30,944 nt of DNA from a virus: IMG/VR virus record IMGVR_UViG_3300044825_001453, positions 1 through 30,944 of that record; one strand, written 5' to 3'. Positions 19,724 to 28,291 of this stretch are shown here, piece after piece. The stretch's first letter is position 1. Every line of letters starts with the position of its first letter. The position numbers and the translations under genes are program-made. A model generated the notes under the pieces. That model was given only the letters and a program-made list of their open reading frames with translations. It had not been told where the DNA came from and ran no database searches.

Positions 19724-20959
19724 ATGGCAAATAAATTATCTAAAAAACAGATTAAAACATTATTGGCAAATATGCCTAAACCCAAACAAGGTGTTAATAT
19801 TGAAGATAATACAAGTAAATCAAAACCAAGACCTGAAGAAAATCCAGCGTCCAAAGAAGCGTATAAAATGTTTCTTGGCCAATTGCAAAGAAAGCAAGAA
19901 AGTCAAAAAAGATATATTAATGATGCGGGACCTGCACCTGTTTATAAAAATGTAGGTGAAAAAGTTAGGGCAGATTTAGAAAGAGAATCAAGGCAAAGAG
20001 ATTTGGAATCATCTATTCCAAACGAAAAATTAAATGCTTGGGCAGAAAATGTTGGTATTCCTGTAGCTGATATAGCAGCTGTATTAGAAGCTCCTGGAGC
20101 AGGTAAAGCATTGTTAAGATTATTTGAAGAAAAAGGTGCACCTGAAACTTTAAAAAATATTGTTAAAAACAATATTGAAAATGAAGTTAAAGATGAATTA
20201 GTTCAAAAAGATTTATTTGGTAATAAAGTATTTGTTCCTAATAAATTACCAGAAGATGTAAGAGCATTAGCAGATGCAAATAGAGATGCATTGACATTTT
20301 CTAATTCTCCATATAATAAAGCTAAAATGCAAAAATTTAGACCTGGGCAAACATTTGATTTAACTAATACAGAAGCAATGTTTGTAAACAATCCTAAGGC
20401 TAAACAATTATATGAAGTATTACAAAAAAACGATAAAGATTTAAAAGGCAAAACGCTTGAATCTTTAGTTGGTAAAGAAGGGTCAGAAGGAAGATATCTT
20501 GCTGAAGACATGGGTGATTTAAATGATTTAGCAATAGTTAGAAAAGGTCAAGATTATAGAAAAACATATGATGCTGCAATTCATGAATTAGGCCACAGTA
20601 GAAGTCTTAGGAATCCATCTACACCTGAAGAAAGAAAAATATTAAAAGATGCTTGGTCAGGGTTAAATACAGACCAAGAGTTAGAGCAAGAAGCAGTTCA
20701 ACATGAACTTAGAATGAGACTTGGAGATAAGCTTGGCAATAGAACATATACAGAAAAAGATATACCTGAAATAAAAAGTATTATGACTAATTTTGCTAAA
20801 GAAGACCATCCATATATTAAAGATGCAAATAAGTTTGATTATAGTAAAATTGTAAACTCTTTAAATAAAATAGGTGCTGCTGCTGTTACAGGAGCAACAA
20901 CTAAAAAATTACTTTCAGATAAAACAGTTCAAACATTAAAGAAAAAAACTAATGGCTAA
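19724..20959 (+). CDS. HELGH zinc-metallopeptidase-like protein, 411 aa
   Basis: The segment TYDAAIHELGHSRSLRNPS has the zinc-binding HExxH motif at residues 287-291. Glutamates at 319-328 (DQELEQEAVQHELRMRLG) could supply the third ligand, as in gluzincins. The first 120 residues are disordered and basic to acidic (KPKQGVNIEDNTSKSKPRPE), and a small Ala/Gly helix (VADIAAVLEAPGAGKALLRL) lies near residue 115. The end is basic (LSDKTVQTLKKKTNG). It may be a virion-carried or maturation protease. A processing role for head proteins is possible, because I see no other protease between the terminase and capsid genes. Confidence 0.6.
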   Translation: MANKLSKKQIKTLLANMPKPKQGVNIEDNTSKSKPRPEENPASKEAYKMFLGQLQRKQESQKRYINDAGPAPVYKNVGEKVRADLERESRQRDLESSIPNEKLNAWAENVGIPVADIAAVLEAPGAGKALLRLFEEKGAPETLKNIVKNNIENEVKDELVQKDLFGNKVFVPNKLPEDVRALADANRDALTFSNSPYNKAKMQKFRPGQTFDLTNTEAMFVNNPKAKQLYEVLQKNDKDLKGKTLESLVGKEGSEGRYLAEDMGDLNDLAIVRKGQDYRKTYDAAIHELGHSRSLRNPSTPEERKILKDAWSGLNTDQELEQEAVQHELRMRLGDKLGNRTYTEKDIPEIKSIMTNFAKEDHPYIKDANKFDYSKIVNSLNKIGAAAVTGATTKKLLSDKTVQTLKKKTNG

Positions 20960-21074
20960 ACAAATTAGTAATTCAAACAAAGTAACTTTTGGTGTTCGTA
21001 AAAAAGGAAAAGCCCAAAAGTCATACAATAAACATACCCCACGCCCTAAACAGTATCGTGGTCAAGGACGCTAA
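20952..21074 (+). CDS. Small basic protein (TFGVRKKGKAQKSYNKH type), 40 aa
   Basis: The frame reads MAKQISNSNKVTFGVRKKGK followed by AQKSYNKHTPRPKQYRGQGR. I recognise TFGxRxKGKAxKSxNKHxxxxKxYRGQGR as a tiny protein recurrent in Bacteroidota phages near the terminase genes. The function is unknown. The start overlaps the stop of the metallopeptidase-like gene in another frame. Confidence 0.7.
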   Translation: MAKQISNSNKVTFGVRKKGKAQKSYNKHTPRPKQYRGQGR

Positions 21075-21093
21075 CAAATAAAACAAATATAAA

Positions 21094-21291
21094 ATGGAAA
21101 AGAAAAAATCAACCAAAGTAGGATTCAAAGCATTAGCAAAAGGTGCAGCAAAAGAGTACATGAAAAAAGGTAAGTCTGCTGCTAAAGCAAAAGAAATAGG
21201 TGCAGCAATTGCAGCTAAAGTAGGAATGAAAAAATATGGCAAAGCTGGTATGATGAAAAAAGCTATGGCTGGCCGTATGAAAAAGAAATAG
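21094..21291 (+). CDS. Lysine-rich small protein, 65 aa
   Basis: The protein is almost entirely Lys, Ala, Gly and Met (MEKKKSTKVGFKALAKGAAK, KYGKAGMMKKAMAGRMKKK), like a DNA-condensing or internal head peptide. Similar KYGKAGMMKK-type peptides occur in Bacteroidota phages. The leader ACAAATAAAACAAATATAAA precedes it. Confidence 0.65.
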   Translation: MEKKKSTKVGFKALAKGAAKEYMKKGKSAAKAKEIGAAIAAKVGMKKYGKAGMMKKAMAGRMKKK

Positions 21292-21298
21292 TATAATA

Positions 21299-21319
21299 AC
21301 GGATATTTCCGTATATTTG
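21299..21319 (+). promoter_or_regulatory. Weak TATATTTG promoter with a flanking dyad
   Basis: TATATTTG (21312-21319) matches the -7 element and lies 23 bases before the start of the 200-aa gene. ACGGA and TCCGT arms (21299-21312) abut it and could form an operator. There is no TTG at the -33 position, so it may need another factor. Confidence 0.4.
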
Positions 21320-21341
21320 CGAACCAACACAACACAACACA

Positions 21342-21944
21342 ATGGAAACACAATCTACATTAAAACCTGTAGGGTCAACTGTATTTGTTACTCTACCTGA
21401 AGCATTGCAATCTAAAATTAAAATGGAAAGCGGTGTGGAATTATACATAGACCCATCGTTTGAACCAGAACAATGGGCAGTCACTAAGGGTATCGTTCAT
21501 TCCGTAGGGGATAGATACCCTTTTGATATTAAGCCAGGCGAAGAAGTAATGATTAGCTATATGTTAGTTGCTGACTACTGGACTGTTGACGGAGAAAGAA
21601 AGTTCAACAGGGTTAAAAGATACAATAATGAAATAGTTTGGGAAGCAGATGATTGGATGATTATGGCTGTACTCAGAGATGGGGAATGGCAGGGAATCGG
21701 ACAATGGGTAGTATTAGATGATGCTAAAGTAGAAGAAGTGCAATCATCTTTAATTATAATACCAGAAGCATATCAAGCTAAGGTAAGACCAGGTTGTGGT
21801 GTATTTGTATCAGGAGACTTACCAATACCAAAAGGCAACATAGCTTACTTTAATGAGCAATATAGAAGTTATTATAACTTTCCAAATGGAAAGAAAAGAA
21901 TGGTTATGAAAAAAGAATTAATACTTGCACATGGCACAGAATAG
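21342..21944 (+). CDS. GroES-like (co-chaperonin fold) protein, 200 aa
   Basis: Residues 5-105 follow the GroES layout: LKPVGSTVFVTLPEALQSKI, then GIVHSVGDRYPFDIKPGEEV, MISYMLVADY and NNEIVWEADDWMIMAVLRD (GxVxxVG...xKxGDxV...IxAV). Residues 110-200 repeat the outline (SSLIIIPEAYQAKVRPGCGV, FVSGDLPIPKGNIAYF, KELILAHGTE), so it may be a tandem of two GroES-like domains. Phage co-chaperonins such as T4 gp31 help fold the capsid protein in the host GroEL chamber. The place before the terminase genes fits a head-assembly helper. Confidence 0.55.
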   Translation: METQSTLKPVGSTVFVTLPEALQSKIKMESGVELYIDPSFEPEQWAVTKGIVHSVGDRYPFDIKPGEEVMISYMLVADYWTVDGERKFNRVKRYNNEIVWEADDWMIMAVLRDGEWQGIGQWVVLDDAKVEEVQSSLIIIPEAYQAKVRPGCGVFVSGDLPIPKGNIAYFNEQYRSYYNFPNGKKRMVMKKELILAHGTE

Positions 21945-22512
21945 ATATTCAAAAGAACAAGTAAAAGCAATGATAGTTAACCCTATGGTTGAGAAGCCAA
22001 TGTTGGAAGCTTATCCAATGTTAGAAACTATTATGCCTGCTACGTTTCAAGGCACAGCTGATGTAGACAAACAATTAAGATTTCTTTCTTGGGTTTACGA
22101 CTATAACTCTCCAGCAGTAAAAGAATACAGCGATGTAACAAGGAGAAAAATATGGGCAAAGAAAGAAGTAGGTTTAACAGGGGCTTTAAGCTATGAGTTA
22201 ACAATTAACTTTTTAACAAGAGTAGTTAACAATAGGGTTTGGAGTTTAATCTGTAGTTTAGAATCTACCTTTATAGAGTATACCGAAAGGGTAAATAAAA
22301 AGATTGAAGATGATGATACGGGAAAAGAAATAGATATCCTTAAAGCGGTAGAAATTAAAAATAAACTACTAACTCAAATGCACGATATGATTGAAAAGAT
22401 TGATAATCTTTATTCAAGGCTATTTGCAGGAGACGATGACTTGAAAGATGAGTTTGATGAAAGAAACATATTTACTCCTGAGAAAGTAGCACAACAATTT
22501 AAGAAACGATGA
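21931..22512 (+). CDS. Candidate terminase small subunit, 193 aa
   Basis: I start it at ATG 21931 (MAQNRYSKEQVKAMIVNPMV), overlapping the previous gene by 14 bases. It is helical throughout: KQLRFLSWVYDYNSPAVKEY, TRRKIWAKKEVGLTGALSYE and a coiled-coil-like LTQMHDMIEKIDNLYSRLF. There is no obvious helix-turn-helix, so the call rests mainly on its position: it overlaps the large terminase start by 4 bases. Small terminase subunits are typically diverged, helical and of this length. Confidence 0.55.
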   Translation: MAQNRYSKEQVKAMIVNPMVEKPMLEAYPMLETIMPATFQGTADVDKQLRFLSWVYDYNSPAVKEYSDVTRRKIWAKKEVGLTGALSYELTINFLTRVVNNRVWSLICSLESTFIEYTERVNKKIEDDDTGKEIDILKAVEIKNKLLTQMHDMIEKIDNLYSRLFAGDDDLKDEFDERNIFTPEKVAQQFKKR

Positions 22513-24527
22513 TAAAAAATACAGGCGGACAGCTTTATAATATACAAGGGTTAGATTGTTATGTGCCAAGAAAAGGGTACATCTATAATCCTTTTACCAA
22601 GAAGGAAGAATACTTTGGAATAGAGAAAAGGTCTACTCAAAGTCAATATTGCTATTGGGAAGTAGATAAGCGTTTTGCCGAATACCAAAAGTGGGAACAA
22701 GAAGAAAAAGACAAAAGAAAGAAAGACCCACAATATATTCACCCAGACTTAGCTGAATTTAAAGAGTATTGTTGGATACGCAGACTTAGTGGTCATTGGT
22801 ATCAAAACAATAATGAAGCAGTATACATAACTGGAGTCCATTGGTTTTACTTATCGTGTTACCATTTAGATATTGGGTTACCTAAATACAGAGATGTAGA
22901 TAGGGAGTTTTTCTATGCATGGGAATATGCAGTAGAAGATGATACAGCATTTGGATTAACCGAGGTTACTAAACGTCGTAGTGGTAAAACATATAGGGCT
23001 GGTTGTATTGCATTAGAGGCTGCTTCTCGGTCTGAAAACTTTTGGGCAGGTATACAATCCAAAACAGACGATGATGCCAAGGCTGTGTTTAGAAAGGCTA
23101 TTGTTAACCCATATAGAAAGTTACCATCATTCTTTAGACCTGTAAGTGATTTGCCTAATACGGGTAAAGTTCCAGCAACAGGTTTAAGATTTAATAGTGG
23201 TAGAATTGAAATAGACGGTGATGAGTTAATGAGTGGTATAGATTTTAAAGCATCAGTAGAAGGTGCATATGACGGACAGAAGCTTGGTATATACATTGGT
23301 GATGAGGTTGGTAAAACTGTAAACGTAGATGTAAACAAGCGATGGGATGTTGTAAGGTTTTGTTTAATGGACGATGAGGGTAGAATTATTGGTAAAGCAC
23401 TCCATACTACAACGGTAGAGGAAATGGAAAGTGGTGGTGCTGAGTTTTTTGAAATGTGGAAAGGTTCTGACCAATTGAATAAGATAGGTAAACGTACCAA
23501 AACAGGCATGTATAGATTCTTTACTCCTGCTGATAGAACAAGGTTTATTGACCAATATGGTAGAGCAAACCAAGAAAAAGCAAGAGAAGATATATTGCAA
23601 GAACGATTAGCATTACGAGAAGACCCAAGGGCTTTATCATCTGCTAAAAGAAAAGAACCGTTAGACGAAAAAGAAGCATTCCAAGTAGATAGTTCTATTT
23701 GTGTGTATAACCCTATTAAGTTAAATGACAGGTTAGATATATTAAAGTGGACGGACACTAAAGTTAAACGAGGTAACTTTGGTTGGGAAAATGGCATTAG
23801 AGATACCAAAGTGGTATTTACAGAAAACCCCAATGGTAAGTTCTTAGTTAGCTATTTACCAACAGGTTCTCAAGCTAATCAATTCAAACCATCAAGAGAT
23901 GGGTTTACGCCATTGAATAACCAAAACTTTACAGCAGGTATTGACCCTTATGACCATAAAGAAGTATCGGACTCTCACAGGTCTCGTATGTCTATGGGTA
24001 GTCTTTGTATAATGAAAAAGTACAACCCGTTAAATGAATCACCTGTAGATAACGGTCCGTGTTTGCTTTATGTAAACAGACCTGATAGCCCTGAGGTGTT
24101 TTATGAAGATTGTCTAATGGCATTAGCTTATTATGGAGTCCATGCACTAATAGAAAATCAGAAACCAGGTATTATCCATTACTTTGAAAGAAGAGGGTAT
24201 AAACCTTTCTCTTATTTTATTCCTGGCAATAAAGAACCAGGTATAGCTGCAACAAATAGAAACAATACATATATATCTGAGGTTACAGACCAATTCATTA
24301 ATGACCATATAGACACGGTTTATTTTGAAGAACTAATAGAAGATTGGTTACAGTTTAACCCAGAGAAAACAACTAAATACGATGCTGCCATGGCTTTTGG
24401 CTATGCTTTAACAATGATGGTTAATATTAACTTCTCACCAGATAAAGTAAAGCAAGAAGCTAAGATAGAAGACTATTTACCTTTCTTTAGGAAAAGTAAC
24501 GGTAAAGGGTTATTCGGTAGATATTAA
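22509..24527 (+). CDS. terL: Terminase large subunit
   Basis: This 672-aa protein has an ATPase with a Walker A-like loop TEVTKRRSGKTYRAG (K/R-rich, GKT at 159-161), a Walker B strand LGIYIGDEVG (D265, E266) and a later coupling segment HTTTVEEMESGG. The C-terminal nuclease begins at TAGIDPYD (Asp 479) and includes GIAATNRNNTYISEVTDQFI and KYDAAMAFGYALTMM (Asp near 640), the expected acidic residues of the RNase H-like nuclease. It drives ATP-powered DNA packaging and cuts concatemers. It is longer than many terminases because of an N-terminal extension (residues 1-110). It is followed by the late motif and the portal. Confidence 0.85.
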   Translation: MIKNTGGQLYNIQGLDCYVPRKGYIYNPFTKKEEYFGIEKRSTQSQYCYWEVDKRFAEYQKWEQEEKDKRKKDPQYIHPDLAEFKEYCWIRRLSGHWYQNNNEAVYITGVHWFYLSCYHLDIGLPKYRDVDREFFYAWEYAVEDDTAFGLTEVTKRRSGKTYRAGCIALEAASRSENFWAGIQSKTDDDAKAVFRKAIVNPYRKLPSFFRPVSDLPNTGKVPATGLRFNSGRIEIDGDELMSGIDFKASVEGAYDGQKLGIYIGDEVGKTVNVDVNKRWDVVRFCLMDDEGRIIGKALHTTTVEEMESGGAEFFEMWKGSDQLNKIGKRTKTGMYRFFTPADRTRFIDQYGRANQEKAREDILQERLALREDPRALSSAKRKEPLDEKEAFQVDSSICVYNPIKLNDRLDILKWTDTKVKRGNFGWENGIRDTKVVFTENPNGKFLVSYLPTGSQANQFKPSRDGFTPLNNQNFTAGIDPYDHKEVSDSHRSRMSMGSLCIMKKYNPLNESPVDNGPCLLYVNRPDSPEVFYEDCLMALAYYGVHALIENQKPGIIHYFERRGYKPFSYFIPGNKEPGIAATNRNNTYISEVTDQFINDHIDTVYFEELIEDWLQFNPEKTTKYDAAMAFGYALTMMVNINFSPDKVKQEAKIEDYLPFFRKSNGKGLFGRY

Positions 24528-24539
24528 CAATGATAATGA

Positions 24540-24550
24540 GCGTAATATAT
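24540..24550 (+). promoter_or_regulatory. Late-type motif GCGTAATATAT before the portal gene
   Basis: ATAATGAGCGTAATATAT lies 36 bases before the portal start, just after the terminase stop. It shares ATAATGAGCGTA with the copy before the scaffold gene. Confidence 0.5.
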
Positions 24551-24586
24551 TGATAATTTTAAACGCCGAGAGGGCAAAAATAAAAT

Positions 24587-27121
24587 ATGGAATCACCGCA
24601 ATTAATGGGTTCAGTAGGAATTAGTTTCCCTGATGAAAATGTTGACCCTAAAGTAAAAAGAGAAAAACCTTGGTTATTACAATATGCTCGTGCAGCATTT
24701 GCAGCTTATGGAGATACTCCATTTGGCTCAATTGGTTGGAGAAGCCGTGATAAGTACGAATGGGTTAAAACTTATGCTCAAGGCCGACAATCAACAGATA
24801 GGTATAAAAGAATCCTAACTCCTGACCAAGACCCTACAAATAATACATTAGTTGTAGACTGGTCCGTATTGCCTATTATCCCCAAGTTTAGAAGAATTGC
24901 ATTAAGTCTTTTAGAAAAGCAAAACTACAGTATTCAAATAGACCCTGTAGATGCTTTTGCTTCTACGGAGATTGATGCTAAGTTGCAAGCAATCAAAACA
25001 AAGATTCAAGTTAAAGACGCATTGAAAGATGTAGGTCTTGATGAATTAACCCAATCTCCATTGCTTACACAAGAACCAGGAGAACCAGATGACTTAGATG
25101 GTTTACAAGTGTTAGAACTTGGTATTCGCCATAGAACTTCAATGGAAGCTGAACAAGCAGTTGAATTAACATTTGACCAAAATGATTTCCCTGAAATGAG
25201 AAGACAAGTAATTCAAGACTTGTTTGATTATGGGGTTGGTGTATATAAAGATTACAGAGATGGTAATTTAGTAGGAACTCGTAGAGTTGACCCTCGTAGA
25301 TTAATTATCAGCTATTGTACTTATCCTGACTTTAGAGATTTAAGATATGTAGGTGAGATTATGGAATGTCCTGTATCTCAACTTATTGCTATGAGTAATG
25401 GCGAGCTTACTAAAGCTGATATTGAGTTTTTATATCAATATGCTGTTACTTATCAATGGAGAACATCTCAACCAGTAGGTAATGCTTACTATGGTAGTTA
25501 TTCTGATTTTTGGAATAAAGGTAAAGTACAGGTATTAGATTTAGAAATTTATTCTACTGATGATATCGTAAGAGAAGAAAGAATTGACAAACGAGGTAAT
25601 GTTATTTTTGGTAAAGCATCATTTGATGATTACAATAACAAGAAAGATAAATACAAAAGAAAACAAATCCAAGGTGGTTATAGAATCAAATGGGTTGTAG
25701 GTACTGACATTTGTTTTGACTATGGTCGTATGTATGATATGAAAAGAGACCCGTTAAATGTAGCTCGTATTAAATCAAGCTACCATATTAACGCTTGTGA
25801 TTTCTTTGATATGAAAACATTTAGCCGTATGGAAGCTATTATCCCATACGCAGATGCTATACAGCTATCATATGCAAGATTGCAACACGAACTCAACACA
25901 GCCGTACCTAAAGGGTTTATGGTTGACTTATCTGCTTTGGAAGAGGTAAGTTTATCTGGTGGGGGAGAGAAAATGACACCACGAGATATTCTTGACTTAT
26001 ATTTCCAAAGGGGGGTTTTAGTTACTCGTTCTACTACGTTTAACGGACAAACCAATAGGATGAAAGCAGTTGAAGAATTGCAAGGAGGAGTTGGGTCAGC
26101 TATCCAAGAGTATTGGACTTTAATCAATCAGAACATTGACATGATTCGTCAAACCCTTGGGTTAAATGAATTAACAGATGGTTCAACTCCTAATCCTAAA
26201 TTATTAACAACTGTAGCTAATTTAGCTGCTACAGGTACTAATAACGCATTAGGTGATATTAACAACAGCGATAGATTCCTAACAGAAAGCCTTGCTGAGT
26301 CAGTTATTATTAGAGTTCAAGATATTATTAAAAATGGTTATGGCGAAGACTTTGCTAAATCATTAGGAGCAGGAACTGTAGAGTTCTTAAAAATATCTCC
26401 TGAAATTTCTAAATATACATATGGTATTCAAATAGTAGATAAACCTACTGCTGAAGAAAAAGCTAAGTTAGATGAACTAATGAAGGTGGCTTTACAGTCT
26501 GGTCAAATTACTATTGATGACGTTATCCGTATGAATAACATTCAGAACTTAAAACAAGCTGAATTATTCTTAGCTTATAAAGTTAAAAAGAACAACGAGA
26601 AGAGACAAAAAGAAGCATTAGAAGCTCAACAACAAAATGGTCAGATACAACAACAATCTGCTATGGTTGCTGAACAAGCTAAACAACAAACTGCTCAAAT
26701 GCAAAACCAATTAGAGATTCAATTAGTTCAAGCTAAAGCTGAAATGGAAGCTAAGCTTATCCAATTGAGAGGTGAATTTGAATTAGAAAGAGAAAGAATA
26801 GCAGCAAGCGGTAGAGTAGAATCTTCTTATGTACAAGCTAAAGAAAGAGATACTGCAAATATAAGAGATAATAAAACTAAGCTATTGAAAGAAAACTTAG
26901 ATGGTAAAATGGGTGCTATTGATATTGAAGCAGATTTAAAATCTACTGTAGAGCCACAAACTCAACAAGGTCAACAACTACCTATTAACTTAAATGCTTT
27001 TTCTTTCATGCCTAAAGGGCCTCAACAACAACCTCAAATGCAGCAACAGCAACCTGAAGCTGCACCTGAGGAAGAAGGACCAGCAACAGGTATTGAAGCT
27101 TTAGAACAAGCATCTGCTTAA
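24587..27121 (+). CDS. Portal protein
   Basis: This 844-aa protein has the layout of large portal proteins. The N-terminal wing contains WLLQYARAAFAAYGD, IIPKFRRIALSLLEKQNY and EAEQAVELTFDQNDFPEMRR. A clip/stem region includes DNA-facing helices (RQVIQDLFDYGVGVYKDY), and the crown ends in a long Gln-rich coiled coil (about 690-760, EKRQKEALEAQQQNGQ and TAQMQNQLEIQLVQ) with a Pro/Gln tail. Portals form the dodecameric DNA entry ring at the head vertex. Being next to the terminase supports the call. The length and Q-rich tail are like portals of some Bacteroidota phages; I cannot give the exact family. Confidence 0.75.
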   Translation: MESPQLMGSVGISFPDENVDPKVKREKPWLLQYARAAFAAYGDTPFGSIGWRSRDKYEWVKTYAQGRQSTDRYKRILTPDQDPTNNTLVVDWSVLPIIPKFRRIALSLLEKQNYSIQIDPVDAFASTEIDAKLQAIKTKIQVKDALKDVGLDELTQSPLLTQEPGEPDDLDGLQVLELGIRHRTSMEAEQAVELTFDQNDFPEMRRQVIQDLFDYGVGVYKDYRDGNLVGTRRVDPRRLIISYCTYPDFRDLRYVGEIMECPVSQLIAMSNGELTKADIEFLYQYAVTYQWRTSQPVGNAYYGSYSDFWNKGKVQVLDLEIYSTDDIVREERIDKRGNVIFGKASFDDYNNKKDKYKRKQIQGGYRIKWVVGTDICFDYGRMYDMKRDPLNVARIKSSYHINACDFFDMKTFSRMEAIIPYADAIQLSYARLQHELNTAVPKGFMVDLSALEEVSLSGGGEKMTPRDILDLYFQRGVLVTRSTTFNGQTNRMKAVEELQGGVGSAIQEYWTLINQNIDMIRQTLGLNELTDGSTPNPKLLTTVANLAATGTNNALGDINNSDRFLTESLAESVIIRVQDIIKNGYGEDFAKSLGAGTVEFLKISPEISKYTYGIQIVDKPTAEEKAKLDELMKVALQSGQITIDDVIRMNNIQNLKQAELFLAYKVKKNNEKRQKEALEAQQQNGQIQQQSAMVAEQAKQQTAQMQNQLEIQLVQAKAEMEAKLIQLRGEFELERERIAASGRVESSYVQAKERDTANIRDNKTKLLKENLDGKMGAIDIEADLKSTVEPQTQQGQQLPINLNAFSFMPKGPQQQPQMQQQQPEAAPEEEGPATGIEALEQASA

Positions 27122-27127
27122 TAATGA

Positions 27128-27137
27128 GCGTATTATA
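27128..27137 (+). promoter_or_regulatory. Late-type motif GCGTATTATA before the scaffold gene
   Basis: An exact GCGTATTATA lies 23 bases before the start codon of the 367-aa gene, right after the portal stop, in the context AATAATGAGCGTATTATAAA. Confidence 0.5.
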
Positions 27138-27160
27138 AAACTAAACACAAACTAAATACA

Positions 27161-28264
27161 ATGGAAAACACTACACAAGAAACAGCTCAAGTAGTTGAAC
27201 AAACTGCTGAGCAAACGGTTCAACAACCCGTAGAACAACCAATACAAGCTGCTGAAGTTGCACCTGCTGCAAATGACAAGATTGTATTAAAAGGAGTGTC
27301 ATCAGGGATTGAATATAAAGAACCAGAAAGTATTTTTAATCAAGCTCCACAAGAGCAAGTGCAAGAACAACCTCAAGTAGAACCACAACAAACTGCAAGT
27401 GAGCCTGTTGTGGAAAATGAGGGCGTAATATATAGAGACGAGCCAAAAGAGGAAACTGCAAAAGTTGAAGTTGACCCTTATGACTTGTTAGGAGTAAAAG
27501 AAGATGAGTATTTTAAGAAGTTAGTAGAAGCATATAAAAACCAATCTTTAGATGAGTTTTTAATTGCAACAAACATTGATTATGATGCTATGAGTGATGA
27601 GGAGATTTATGGTATGGAATTGCAAAAACAATTCCCTTCTTTAGATCCAGATGATTTTAATCTTTTACTTGAAAAGAAACTACAAAGAGAATTTAATTTG
27701 GGTTCGGGTGACGAATCTGATGAAAGGGTAGGTAAGTTGTTATTGAAACAGCAAGTTGACAGAATCCGAGAGGGATTAAAAGCTGAGCAGGCTCAATACC
27801 AACCAAAGTTCAACCCTAATAGTATAGAGGCAAAATTGCAAGAGCAACAAGCTCAACAGCAAAAGTTAGTGGAAGAATTTAACGGGTATGTTTCTGAACA
27901 CCCAGCAACTAAACAACTTGAGACAAGTAGATTGTTGCAGTACGGTGTAGGGGATACAAAGTTAAATTACGAAGTTAACCAAAACGTAGACTTAAAAAGT
28001 TTAGCTGTAGATAGCAATAAGTTTTTTTCTATGTTTGTTGGCGAAGATGGAAAAGTGGATATGAACAAATTCTATAAGGTAGCTAATTATGCTGCAAGTA
28101 TGGAAGGGGTTGAAAAAGCACTAATCAATCTTGGTCGCTCTCAAGGAGAAAAGAGAATCTATGATGAGTTAAAAAACACAAAAGTGTCAGATAACATTTC
28201 TATTCCATCAGCAGGTAATCCACTTAAAATTAAATCAATAGATGGGAAACCATTTTCATTTTAA
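27161..28264 (+). CDS. Candidate scaffolding protein, 367 aa
   Basis: The first 110 residues are acidic and very rich in Gln, Glu, Val and Pro (EQTAEQTVQQPVEQPIQAAE), disordered. The middle and C-terminal parts are helical (IYGMELQKQFPSLDPDDFNL, KLLLKQQVDRIREGLKAEQ, EAKLQEQQAQQQKLVEEFNG). The place between portal and capsid, the acidic helical composition and the lack of cysteine all fit a scaffolding protein, which shapes the procapsid and is then lost. It could also be a minor head protein. A copy of the late motif lies inside its gene at 27423. Confidence 0.6.
   Translation: MENTTQETAQVVEQTAEQTVQQPVEQPIQAAEVAPAANDKIVLKGVSSGIEYKEPESIFNQAPQEQVQEQPQVEPQQTASEPVVENEGVIYRDEPKEETAKVEVDPYDLLGVKEDEYFKKLVEAYKNQSLDEFLIATNIDYDAMSDEEIYGMELQKQFPSLDPDDFNLLLEKKLQREFNLGSGDESDERVGKLLLKQQVDRIREGLKAEQAQYQPKFNPNSIEAKLQEQQAQQQKLVEEFNGYVSEHPATKQLETSRLLQYGVGDTKLNYEVNQNVDLKSLAVDSNKFFSMFVGEDGKVDMNKFYKVANYAASMEGVEKALINLGRSQGEKRIYDELKNTKVSDNISIPSAGNPLKIKSIDGKPFSF
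27423..27434 (+). promoter_or_regulatory. Late-motif variant GCGTAATATATA inside the scaffold gene
   Basis: It has the same core as the portal copy but lies within coding sequence, about 870 bases before the capsid start. It could give extra capsid transcript or be chance. Confidence 0.25.
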
Positions 28265-28291
28265 ACAATAACTTTTTAAAAACTAAACAAA

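Noticed and set aside
22913-23833. Long open frame antisense to the terminase large subunit
   Set aside because: The terminase motifs on the plus strand are clear. The antisense frame is low-complexity Ser/Leu/Pro, typical of a shadow.
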